Position numbers and translations under genes: made by a program. This document shows, one piece after another, positions 13,189 through 20,287 of a DNA stretch of 20,475 nt (the first letter of the stretch is position 1; the number at the start of each line of letters is the position of its first letter). The notes under the pieces were generated by a model. It made no database searches and had not been told where the DNA came from. It worked only from the letters and a program-made list of their open reading frames with translations. Source of the stretch: Candidatus Fibrimonadales bacterium (GTDB taxonomy: Bacteria; Fibrobacterota; Fibrobacteria; Fibrobacterales; Fibrobacteraceae); contig WQSA01000013.1 in assembly GCA_009788135.1 (NCBI GenBank), positions 1 through 20,475 of the forward strand, read 5' to 3'.

Positions 13189-15435
13189 ATGAACTTTGCG
13201 ATAATCTTGATGTTGTTTTTAAGCAGCGTGTTTGCGCAAACGAAACTGAACAACAGTTTCAACCTATGTTCTAATTCGGACCCAAATTACACCAACGCCA
13301 AGGGATGGACTACCCTTCACGAATCCGCCAGATTCGTAATCAGAACTAATCCAGGCGAAAATGCAAGCCTTACGGCTTCGCAGGTCACAACACTGCTCGA
13401 CCGCCTAGAGTTCTCGTATGACAGCCTTGTGGGCGGATTCAAATTTTCAAATGCCCATGAAAACCCCGAAACGAATACGGCAAAATGCAAACTAGAGGCT
13501 ATAATATCGCGTCCATCAGGTAACGCTGACTGGGCAGACGGCGGCGGCACGCTATACGGCAGCACCACTGGTTCGGGCAATTCCAGAAGGCCAATTATGT
13601 GGCTTCCTCCCAGCGCTTCCACCAGTACTGCGGTTACTCACGAACTCACGCACGGATTGCAGCAGATGTCCGGCGGCTTTCAGGCCGACAATCCCTACGG
13701 AAACTTTGTTGGCTGGATACACGAATCTCACGCCAACTTTATGACCAACCAGGTATTCAACTCAGTGGACGGCGCCACAGAAGTTTACACACGGCAGGCT
13801 CATATCCATCTTGGTTATGCGCATACACGCTACAACAACTGGCTGTTCCTCGAATATTTTATGGATGCAAAGAGCATGGATTTCATAAACTACGTATGGG
13901 CAAACGCCTACCGGCCAAACGACAACAACCGCAACTCCGCCGACCCTTTCAGCGAGATAATACGCGTGCACGGCATGAGCAATGAGGAGTTCGGAGACAT
14001 GATTGGAGACTTTGGCATGAAGAACGTGATCTACGACTACAAGCGCAAAGCGCAGTTCCGGAATGCCTACAATGCCAGCAGCGTAGCCGAACGGCACAGG
14101 CGCCACCGATTCACATTCTTGGAAGCGCTAGACAGCACGGATGGCGCTAACGGACGTTTTGTGGTCCCATTCGCCTTTGCCCCGCAGCGATATGCATACA
14201 ACATAATCCGTTTGCATCCTGATGAATCTGGCAGCGTGAAGGTACAGTTCAGGGGCGATGTGCAGAAAAAGAACAACATCCAAAACTACGCAAAGAAAGC
14301 AGACTACGAGCCGCATGCCAACTTTCTCCTTGCCGACCCTGGCAGCGACTGGCGGTATGGGCTTGTTGCCGTTACAGGAGACGCAACTTCATCGTCTGCC
14401 AATGTGACGGCTCGATACAGCGAACTCAAACGTGCGTCTGACGGAAACCCAGATTTGGAAATGACAATGGCAAACGGGGAAACGCAGCTCTATCTCGTGG
14501 TAGCCGCAACGCCCAGCGTAAACCATAAAATCAAGTGGGATCAATACTACTATACCATATACAGATTTCCATACATGATCAAAATCACCGGCGCAAAGCC
14601 CGAAGGATTCCAACCCGTAACGAACTCCAACGGCGGACCGCACGCCAACGGCGGCGGATTCGTGGCCGCATCTGCAACGGTAGCCGCCACAGCTTACGTA
14701 GGCCCGAACGCACGGGTAACTGGCGGCACGGTGAGCGGCAACGCGCGCATAGAGGGGCGCGCAGTCGTGCGGAGCGGCACAGTGAGCGGCGATGCAATAG
14801 TAAAAGACTACGCTTTGATAGCCGGCGGCACGGTGAGCGGCTCGGCGGTAGTCTCAGATGGCGCAGTGATCTGGGAAGGGCAAGTTTCCGAAAACGCAAA
14901 GGTTCACGGATCATCGTTCGTTTACGGTTCCAGCACAAAAGTATTGGGAAATGCGCAAGTTGGCGGGGTGTCGTGGCATTCCGAAGGCACGCTCTCCGGC
15001 ACTGCGCAGATGCTGGGCGATGGCAGGGGAACGCTCACAGCGTCAAGCGGTATATTCTTCTCCAACGCCGATAAGAGCGCAAGCGACCCCGAAGCAGCGA
15101 ACCGCACTTCGGTGCCAACAGAGGTAACCGCACCGAGATCCATGGCATGGTACGGCGATGACGATGAACCCGTATCTCGCATTTCAATTGCTGCGTCTCC
15201 TAGCTGGCAATCTTTGAACAATCAGGGTATTTTCAGCTATAATCTTGGCGAAGTTAAATCTGCGAATTTGAAAATTTTCGATGCTCGCGGCAAACTGCTT
15301 AAAAGCATAAGATTAAATGGAGCGCAAGGTTCTGTTGACACGCAGATAAATACAGCGCAGGTTTTATTGCTGAAGGTAGAAGACAGCAATGGAAGATTAA
15401 TAGGCCGCCCACAGATTAAGGCCATAGCGAGATGA
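13189..15435 (+). CDS. Secreted Svx/DUF6055-like zinc metalloprotease with beta-solenoid and sorting domain
   Basis: The protein has 748 residues. A signal peptide (MNFAIILMLFLSSVFAQ) is followed by a domain resembling the DUF6055/Svx family: VTHELTHGLQ gives the zinc motif H151-E-x-x-H155, and GWIHESHANFMTNQ supplies E179 as a likely third ligand (gluzincin pattern). Residues 492-610 are hexapeptide-like turns with near-exact 17-residue repeats starting TVSGN, TVSGD and TVSGS, probably a beta-solenoid. The last 82 residues (FSYNLGEVKSANLKIFDARG, then KLLKSIRLNG) resemble a type IX secretion C-terminal sorting domain. Svx proteins are plant-pathogen virulence factors; the substrate here is unknown, perhaps plant cell-wall glycoprotein. 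DNA for residues 1 to about 660 is clearly GC-richer than the tail and the neighbouring genes. Confidence 0.8.
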   Translation: MNFAIILMLFLSSVFAQTKLNNSFNLCSNSDPNYTNAKGWTTLHESARFVIRTNPGENASLTASQVTTLLDRLEFSYDSLVGGFKFSNAHENPETNTAKCKLEAIISRPSGNADWADGGGTLYGSTTGSGNSRRPIMWLPPSASTSTAVTHELTHGLQQMSGGFQADNPYGNFVGWIHESHANFMTNQVFNSVDGATEVYTRQAHIHLGYAHTRYNNWLFLEYFMDAKSMDFINYVWANAYRPNDNNRNSADPFSEIIRVHGMSNEEFGDMIGDFGMKNVIYDYKRKAQFRNAYNASSVAERHRRHRFTFLEALDSTDGANGRFVVPFAFAPQRYAYNIIRLHPDESGSVKVQFRGDVQKKNNIQNYAKKADYEPHANFLLADPGSDWRYGLVAVTGDATSSSANVTARYSELKRASDGNPDLEMTMANGETQLYLVVAATPSVNHKIKWDQYYYTIYRFPYMIKITGAKPEGFQPVTNSNGGPHANGGGFVAASATVAATAYVGPNARVTGGTVSGNARIEGRAVVRSGTVSGDAIVKDYALIAGGTVSGSAVVSDGAVIWEGQVSENAKVHGSSFVYGSSTKVLGNAQVGGVSWHSEGTLSGTAQMLGDGRGTLTASSGIFFSNADKSASDPEAANRTSVPTEVTAPRSMAWYGDDDEPVSRISIAASPSWQSLNNQGIFSYNLGEVKSANLKIFDARGKLLKSIRLNGAQGSVDTQINTAQVLLLKVEDSNGRLIGRPQIKAIAR
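14722..14874 (+). repeat. Three 51-bp tandem repeats encoding 17-residue solenoid turns
   Basis: GGCGGCACGGTGAGCGGC begins at 14722 and 14824, with a close copy (AGCGGCACAGTGAGCGGC) at 14773, so the period is exactly 51 bp. Each unit encodes TVSG, a small residue, A, then alternating hydrophobic positions. Weaker units lie on either side. DNA-level identity of the repeat cores suggests recent duplication or gene conversion. Confidence 0.8.
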
Positions 15436-15440
15436 AAAAA

Positions 15441-15458
15441 ATTTTCTATATTAATCTT
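15441..15458 (+). promoter_or_regulatory. Putative argF promoter
   Basis: ATTTTCTATATTAATC is almost identical to the element before the 4217 gene. The TATATT core at 15447-15452 is followed by 23 nt, including a run of eight T, before the argF ATG. Only a weak GGG (15467-15469) could serve as ribosome site. Confidence 0.5.
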
Positions 15459-15475
15459 TTTTTTATGGGTACGCT

Positions 15476-16408
15476 ATGGACCGCACAAAACATTTGCTTC
15501 GCTTACAGGATTGGGATGCACAACGCATTCTGGAAACCATTAACATAGCCATTCGCTTAAAAGAAGAAGTTAAAAGCAATTTGTATTCAAATCGTTTTGC
15601 AGGCAGAACAATCGGAATGTTTTTTGAGAAACCTTCTTTAAGAACTATTACCACTTTTCAAGTTGGAATGCACCAATTGGGTGGAATGCCTATACTGCTT
15701 GACCCAAAAAGCATTGGAATAAACCAAAGAGAAAGCGTTCAGGATATTGCCCTCTGCCTTTCGCGCTGGGTTAACGGGCTTGTTGTGCGGTGTTTCAAAC
15801 AAAGTTTGGTGGAGCAACTCGCCGAGCATGGCAACGTCCCCGTTATAAATGCCCTCTCCGATGACTACCACCCTTGCCAAGCTCTCGCTCTGGGGCAAAC
15901 GATGATTGAGCTATACGGCACGGATTTACGAGGAAAAACCATCGCTTTTATAGGAGACGGCAACAACGTGGCAAATTCCTTAATGGTGTTGGCAGCCAAA
16001 CTCGGAATGAATTTCACGCTTGCTTGCCCCAAAGGCTTTGAACAGAAAAACGAAGAAATTCAGGTGTGCCAGCCAGACTTCAAAAAAAATGGCGGCAAAT
16101 ACAGAGTTTTCAACAACCCAAAAGATGCGGTTGCCGATGCAGATATTCTTTACAGCGATACGTGGGTTAGCATGGGCCAAGAAGGGCAAAAAGACGAAAA
16201 GAAAACTCACTTCTTGCCTTTCCAAATAAACGACGAGCTGCTAAAGCTGGCTCCTTCGCATTGCAAAGTGACACATTGCCTGCCGGCAAACAGAGGCGAA
16301 GAAATAACGGACAGCATTATGAACAATTTGCAAATTAATCTATGCTACGAAGAAGCGGAAAATCGTTTGCATGCGCAAAAAGCCGTGCTGTGCCAGCTAC
16401 TTCATTAG
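15476..16408 (+). CDS. argF: Ornithine carbamoyltransferase
   Basis: This enzyme makes citrulline from ornithine and carbamoyl phosphate in arginine synthesis. The protein has 310 residues, typical length. Motifs are FFEKPSLRT (49-57, carbamoyl-phosphate loop), HPCQ (132-135), GDGNNVANSL, DTWVSMGQE (from about 228, ornithine binding) and HCLPANRGEE (from about 267), the last typical of OTCases rather than aspartate transcarbamylase. Two departures are seen. The S-x-R-T-R loop ends in Ile (SLRTI), and the usual R-T in the VIRT segment reads VVRCF. An acetyl- or succinylornithine variant cannot be excluded. An ATG at 15465 is in another frame. The 3' end overlaps the convergent rseP by 12 bp. 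Confidence 0.92.
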   Translation: MDRTKHLLRLQDWDAQRILETINIAIRLKEEVKSNLYSNRFAGRTIGMFFEKPSLRTITTFQVGMHQLGGMPILLDPKSIGINQRESVQDIALCLSRWVNGLVVRCFKQSLVEQLAEHGNVPVINALSDDYHPCQALALGQTMIELYGTDLRGKTIAFIGDGNNVANSLMVLAAKLGMNFTLACPKGFEQKNEEIQVCQPDFKKNGGKYRVFNNPKDAVADADILYSDTWVSMGQEGQKDEKKTHFLPFQINDELLKLAPSHCKVTHCLPANRGEEITDSIMNNLQINLCYEEAENRLHAQKAVLCQLLH

Positions 16409-17728
16409 CATTGAGCCTCTACCCAAATCGATAAAAGTTATGTAAAGGAACAAAGCCACAAAAAAGGCCAAGGCTCCCTTTTGAATGCGAGCTTGATTAT
16501 CCTGAGAAATAGGCTTACCGCGCAACTTTTCAATGAGCAAAAACAGAAGAACTCCGCCATCCGTTATGGCTAAGGGCAGCAAATTCATAACTCCAAGATT
16601 TATGCTTATCAAAGCGAGCAAAAACACCGCTCTTTGCAAATTCTCAAGCCACACAAGACCTATCACCTGCACAATTCCAACCGGACCGCTCATGGCCCTC
16701 AGCTTAACCTCGCCCTGAATAATTCTGGAAATATACCTGAACACGGCGGTTCCCATTGCATAGCTTCTTTTTGCTGCCATAACAAGAGCCGTGCCTAGAG
16801 GCTGGGGAACAACCTGCAGCTCGTCAAACTGGGCAAGGCCCATTTGAATCCCAACCAAATAACGCTCTGCATCATCGTTCCACAGCGGAGTCATTGCCGC
16901 GCGCAACGTATCTCCCGTACGCAAAAACACAACCTCAACCTCTCTTCCATCAGAAGCGGAAATTATGTTTATCATATCTTGAAAATAACCAATAACATAG
17001 CCATCAACGCTGAGAATGGTATCGCTCTGCTTGATGCCTGCCTTGCTGGCCGGAGAATCGCTCAAAGGCTCCGCTGCCACAAAAACTCTATGCCTGGGAT
17101 GAATGCCTGCAGTGCCAATTCCAAGCTCGCCAAGCTCGCGAGGAGTTACAATAACAGACTTCCTACCCTCCTTTGTTCCTATTTCCAAAGAAAGATTTCT
17201 GCCAATGCTAATTCCCATCTCTTCGCGCAATTTTTCCCAGCCGTTAGCTTTTTTGCCGTCTATGGTGAAAATAGTATCGCCGCCTGCAATGCCAGCTTCC
17301 GCAGCCGCAGACCTAGGCTCAACAATACCAACCACAAGCTTATCGGAAACAGGCTCGGGATTGCCTATCATATAAATGCCTGTTAGCAAAAAATAAGCGA
17401 AAATCACATTGAACGCCGGTCCTGCAAAAGCTATCAAAGCTCGCTTCCAAATTGGCTGTACATGAAAATCGTCAGACCTGTCATCGCGTACCTGCTCAGG
17501 ATTTTCCCCTGCCATTGCAACATAGCCGCCAAAAGGAATTGCAGATATGCAATAATCGGTTCCGCCTCTGTTAATTCTCAAAAGTTTTTTTCCAAACCCG
17601 ATTGAAAATGTCAGCACTCTAACGCCGCAATACTTAGCCGCTAAAAAATGCCCAAGCTCATGTATAAATACAAGCAGGCTGAGCCCAAGCAACCCAAGAA
17701 TTATTTGGATAATCCAGTAGATGTTCAT
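16397..17728 (-). CDS. rseP: Site-2 zinc metalloprotease, RseP family
   Basis: This inner-membrane protease performs regulated intramembrane cleavage, for example of anti-sigma factors, and clears signal-peptide remnants. The protein has 443 residues. The zinc motif is HELGH (23-27) in the first membrane segment. Two PDZ domains follow (about 130-200 and 210-290, each with an A-x-x-AGI-x-x-xD-x-I core: AAAEAGIAGGDTIFTIDG and ASKAGIKQSDTILSVDG). The second active-site motif reads NLLPLAITDGG (382-392), with D390 as third zinc ligand and T before DG where most homologues have L. It is the last gene of a minus-strand operon, starting 1 nt after the nfnA-like stop. Confidence 0.95.
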   Translation of the reverse strand: MNIYWIIQIILGLLGLSLLVFIHELGHFLAAKYCGVRVLTFSIGFGKKLLRINRGGTDYCISAIPFGGYVAMAGENPEQVRDDRSDDFHVQPIWKRALIAFAGPAFNVIFAYFLLTGIYMIGNPEPVSDKLVVGIVEPRSAAAEAGIAGGDTIFTIDGKKANGWEKLREEMGISIGRNLSLEIGTKEGRKSVIVTPRELGELGIGTAGIHPRHRVFVAAEPLSDSPASKAGIKQSDTILSVDGYVIGYFQDMINIISASDGREVEVVFLRTGDTLRAAMTPLWNDDAERYLVGIQMGLAQFDELQVVPQPLGTALVMAAKRSYAMGTAVFRYISRIIQGEVKLRAMSGPVGIVQVIGLVWLENLQRAVFLLALISINLGVMNLLPLAITDGGVLLFLLIEKLRGKPISQDNQARIQKGALAFFVALFLYITFIDLGRGSMLMK

Positions 17729-17729
17729 C

Positions 17730-18587
17730 TTAGATTCCGCACTTGCAGCTTTCGCCGGTCTTCAACTTTTCAAGCGCTTTTTCTTTTGCCAAAGCTTCAC
17801 GTTGCTTATAGGTTCCCATTCTCTTCATCATGCTTTCCCAATCAATCTGATGAGCCTCAAATTCGGGGCCGTCAACGCAAACAAATTTAACTTTGCCGCC
17901 AACAGTCACTCTGCAACAGCCGCACATTCCCGTGCCGTCAACCATAATGCTGTTAAGACTTGCGTAGGTTTTCACTTCATACGGCCTTGTGGTTTCTGCG
18001 CAGAATTTCATCATTATCGGAGGGCCTATGGCTATGGCATAATTTGGTTTATTTTTTTCGCAAATTTCTTTGAGCGGCTCCGTAACCAGGCACTTGCGCC
18101 CATAAGAGCCATCGTCTGTGCAAATGACAAGTTCGTCTGCCAGCGCTTTCATTTCATCTTCCATTATTATCAAGTCTTTTCTTCTTGCTCCTATAATTAC
18201 AGTAACCTTATTGCCTGCCTTTTTTAGAGCTTGCACTATAGGGTACATGGGTGCTGTGCCAATGCCTCCGCAAATGCAAACCGCATGGCCAAAGTTCTCA
18301 ATATGCGTGGTAGTGCCAAGCGGCCCCGTAAGAACCGGAATATCATCGCCAATTTTGAACTGCGCCAAATCAATTGTCGTTTTGCCCACTGCCTGAAAAA
18401 TCAGAGTTATCGTTCCTTTTTCGTCGTTTGCATCGGCTATTGTCAAGGGAATTCTCTCCCCCGCTTCCAAATCCGTTTGCAGAATTATAAACTGCCCTGC
18501 ACGCCTTTCTTCCGCTATAAGGGGAGCCTCTACCACAAACTTATATACATCGCTTGAAAGTTGATGCGTTTCTAAAACTTTTGCCAT
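17730..18587 (-). CDS. NfnA/SudB-like ferredoxin-NADP reductase alpha subunit
   Basis: The protein has 285 residues of the flavin/NAD(P)-binding family that includes dihydroorotate dehydrogenase electron-transfer subunit, sulfide dehydrogenase SudB and NfnA. The FAD site is RIPLTI (45-50), the NAD site CGGIGTAP (106-113), and the [2Fe-2S] cysteines are C222, C224, C225 and C237 in DGTGMCGCCRVTVG, then KFVCVDGPEF. NfnA normally pairs with NfnB (a GltA-like flavoprotein) for ferredoxin/NAD/NADPH bifurcation, and that gene usually follows directly. Here rseP follows instead, so the partner must lie elsewhere or be missing. It ends with an extra CKCGI tail. Its start overlaps the ybeY end by 16 bp, where TTTACTTT lies 8 nt before the ATG. 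Confidence 0.88.
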   Translation of the reverse strand: MAKVLETHQLSSDVYKFVVEAPLIAEERRAGQFIILQTDLEAGERIPLTIADANDEKGTITLIFQAVGKTTIDLAQFKIGDDIPVLTGPLGTTTHIENFGHAVCICGGIGTAPMYPIVQALKKAGNKVTVIIGARRKDLIIMEDEMKALADELVICTDDGSYGRKCLVTEPLKEICEKNKPNYAIAIGPPIMMKFCAETTRPYEVKTYASLNSIMVDGTGMCGCCRVTVGGKVKFVCVDGPEFEAHQIDWESMMKRMGTYKQREALAKEKALEKLKTGESCKCGI

Positions 18588-18991
18588 AGTTCATTAAAGT
18601 AAAAAATTTCCTTTTCCCTCATGGTTTTGCGCTCCGCTTTGCCATGATGGTCGTAGCCGCACAAATGCAAAAGGCCGTGCACAAGAACTCGTCTTAACTC
18701 CTTGTAATATGTGTTGCCGTAGAGCGGAGCTTGTTTTTTAACCTGGCCTTCGGCAATGTAAATCTCGCCCAAAAGAGAATACTCGTTCCACTCAAAAGAG
18801 AGAACATCGGTCACTCGGTCCAGCTTGCGCCAGCTCCTGTTCAATTCCCTTTGCATTGAGTCGTCGCAGAGAATAATGTTCACAGACGCATATTTCTTTT
18901 CATGCTGCAACAGAGCCTTGACCAGAGGCTCTAAACGTTTTTGCCAGGGAAATTTTTTTCCAGATATAGATGAAAAAAAATTACAGCTCAT
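18572..18991 (-). CDS. ybeY: Endoribonuclease/rRNA maturation factor YbeY
   Basis: This zinc-dependent protein is needed for 16S rRNA 3'-end maturation and ribosome quality control. The protein has 139 residues, close to the usual 150. The signature HGLLHLCGYDH gives zinc ligands H105, H109 and H115. The upstream LDRVTDVLSFEW corresponds to the conserved x-x-x-TDVLSFP. The gene overlaps its upstream neighbour by 11 bp and its downstream neighbour by 16 bp, so translation is probably coupled. No clear Shine-Dalgarno precedes the ATG. Confidence 0.95.
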   Translation of the reverse strand: MSCNFFSSISGKKFPWQKRLEPLVKALLQHEKKYASVNIILCDDSMQRELNRSWRKLDRVTDVLSFEWNEYSLLGEIYIAEGQVKKQAPLYGNTYYKELRRVLVHGLLHLCGYDHHGKAERKTMREKEIFYFNELWQKF

Positions 18992-19265
18992 ACCATTTTT
19001 TCAACACGCCTATAATCTGCTCAGCCTGAGCTTTGTTGGTAACATTGAATTTGCTGCGCTGCTTCTGCACGCCGCCGCTTTTCTGGTAGCGCCTGAGCGT
19101 AACCTTGGCTTCGCCAAAATTGCCATCCGAGCCTTTTTCCTGATAAAGAAAAGCTATGGTTGACCAAGCTCCTTTTGAAAGATATTCTTTAGCAAGTTCT
19201 TTAACGATAACTTCGCCGTTCTCGTCAACTTGCTCAACTGTAGGTTCTGTATTTTCTGTTTCCAT
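18981..19265 (-). CDS. Small conserved protein of unknown function
   Basis: The protein has 94 residues. An acidic, disordered N-terminus (METENTEPTVEQVDENGEVI) is followed by a compact basic domain, LSKGAWSTIAFLYQEKG, GEAKVTLRRYQKSGG, then QRSKFNVTNKAQAEQIIGVL and a WYEL end. The combination of a G-x-W-x-T-I-x-FLYQ strand, an R-x-x-K strand and an SKFN...QA helix reminds me of an uncharacterised bacterial family, but I cannot name it. The surface charge might suit nucleic-acid binding. Its start has TAAATT exactly 6 nt upstream (19277 to 19272) and no Shine-Dalgarno, so it may have its own leaderless promoter inside the operon. Confidence 0.8.
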   Translation of the reverse strand: METENTEPTVEQVDENGEVIVKELAKEYLSKGAWSTIAFLYQEKGSDGNFGEAKVTLRRYQKSGGVQKQRSKFNVTNKAQAEQIIGVLKKWYEL

Positions 19266-19282
19266 GGTATGAATTTATAAAA
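19266..19282 (-). promoter_or_regulatory. Putative internal leaderless promoter
   Basis: On the minus strand ATTTTATAAATTCATACC leads into the ATG at 19265. The TAAATT core is at 19277 to 19272, with 6 nt to the start codon. It fills the 17-bp gap after the upstream exported-protein gene. Confidence 0.45.
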
Positions 19283-19936
19283 TTATTGCACCCTGTCAAA
19301 CCACACGCCTCTGAAAGTTTGAAAGCGCCATACCTGCTTGCCCTTTTCCGTTATGTAATATTCAGCGCGGGCGCCATCGCTCCTCGTGTATAGAACTTGA
19401 AAGCAGTCAACGCCGTAAATGCGAGTTTTGTTTCCCGTATACCTGGCATCCGTAATCCATGCTTCTGGAACAAATGGAATTTCCCAAACGGATGAAAGCA
19501 CTTTAATAGACCTGTTTGAATCCGCCGAACTTATCTTTTCTGCCAAAAAATAGAGAAATTCCTCCGGAATAGCATCGCTTTCAAAGGTAATCGAACTACT
19601 GCCATGAATGCCGGGCCAGTAAGCAGCGGCCGGGGTCTCCCTGTAATCCCTGAAAACCCACTCAACCGAATATAAGCCGCTTCTTATTGAATTTTGCCAA
19701 ACAGGCTTGTCTTTGGATATGCTATAAAGCCCTGTTGTGTGCATTGAAAAAGATGTATCTATGGCACGATATTGCATTTCTGCTGAAAAAACAAGGCTAT
19801 CTGCTGTTTTTTGGGTGTAAATTCTGGTTGTCACCGGATAAAGCTTGCCGCTCATCGGGAGTTTTGCCGAAAACCAGGCATCTTCGGCTCCCGCCAAGCC
19901 AAATAGAAGGCAAGCAAAGAAAAATAGCTTAGCCAT
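19283..19936 (-). CDS. Exported protein of unknown function
   Basis: The protein has 217 residues with a signal peptide (MAKLFFFACLLFGLAGA, then EDAWF). The mature part is beta-rich: KLYPVTTRIYTQKTADSL, AEMQYRAIDTSFSMHTTG, SVEWVFRDYRETPAAAYWPG, IYGVDCFQVLYTRSDG and AEYYITEKGKQVWRFQTF. Repeated strand pairs of this sort occur in periplasmic DUF3108-like proteins and in lipocalin-like folds, but I do not recognise a family. The start overlaps flgM by 8 bp and no ribosome site is visible, so it is probably coupled to flgM translation. Confidence 0.75.
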   Translation of the reverse strand: MAKLFFFACLLFGLAGAEDAWFSAKLPMSGKLYPVTTRIYTQKTADSLVFSAEMQYRAIDTSFSMHTTGLYSISKDKPVWQNSIRSGLYSVEWVFRDYRETPAAAYWPGIHGSSSITFESDAIPEEFLYFLAEKISSADSNRSIKVLSSVWEIPFVPEAWITDARYTGNKTRIYGVDCFQVLYTRSDGARAEYYITEKGKQVWRFQTFRGVWFDRVQ

Positions 19937-20240
19937 CTACCAAGCGGCTTGCGAGCTCGCTTCTGAACTCAGCTGTGTTGTAATAGCCGCTTGCAATGCG
20001 TTCTCTAGCAACTGCAATCTTCTCTTCCCTTACTTCAGGGAGAGCATCTGCTCTTGCTTTTACCAAAGCCTCTGCAGAGCTGTTTTTGCCTGCTTCCGCA
20101 GACAAGGAAACCTGGGCAGCCGCTATTTTGCCGGTGTCTGGCTTTCCATTTTCCTTTTTCGACTGTGCTGAATCGCCGCCGGCCGCCCTTCTGGCCCACT
20201 CGGCAGTTGCACCTTGCACATGAACATTGGAAATCTGCAT
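19929..20240 (-). CDS. flgM: Anti-sigma-28 factor FlgM
   Basis: The protein has 103 residues. The N-terminal half is low complexity and disordered-looking (small and charged residues). The C-terminal half has the FlgM sigma-binding helices: AAQVSLSAEAGK, then LPEVREEKIAVARERIASGYYN and TAEFRSELASRLV (compare the usual V-R-x-EKV-x-x-L-K-x-x-I-x-x-G-x-Y). FlgM binds and holds sigma-28 until the hook-basal body is complete, when it is exported. An AGAGG ribosome site lies 7 nt upstream. A sigma-28-like promoter sits at 20260-20287. It opens a six-gene minus-strand operon whose other members are not flagellar. Confidence 0.85.
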   Translation of the reverse strand: MQISNVHVQGATAEWARRAAGGDSAQSKKENGKPDTGKIAAAQVSLSAEAGKNSSAEALVKARADALPEVREEKIAVARERIASGYYNTAEFRSELASRLVDG

Positions 20241-20259
20241 AATATTACCTCTTCTCCTA

Positions 20260-20287
20260 TTATCGACTTAAAATAGAAAAAACTTTA
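20260..20287 (-). promoter_or_regulatory. Sigma-28-like promoter before flgM, overlapping a TAnnTT element
   Basis: On the minus strand TAAAG (20287-20283), 15 nt, then GTCGATAA (20267-20260) matches the FliA consensus TAAA-N15-GCCGATAA with one substitution and one extra spacer base. Inside the spacer lies TTTTCTATTTTAAG with a TATTTT core (20275-20270), the same element seen before other genes. The predicted sigma-28 start is around 20253, giving a leader of about 14 nt that keeps the ribosome site. Confidence 0.65.

Noticed and set aside
14535..15074. Long plus-strand arginine-rich frame, and minus-strand Arg/Leu-rich frame at 14585-14938
   Set aside because: Both are shadows of the GC-rich solenoid repeats in the secreted protein; their composition is what out-of-frame reading of GGC/AGC repeats gives, and they lack independent ribosome sites.
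13189..15435. Whole gene as part of a mobile element
   Set aside because: The GC shift is real, but no transposase, integrase, inverted repeats or target duplication is seen around it.
15461..15475. Alternative ATG at 15465 for argF
   Set aside because: It is in a different frame from the argF coding sequence.
16844..17386. 180-codon plus-strand frame
   Set aside because: It is antisense to rseP, whose PDZ and zinc motifs are unambiguous.
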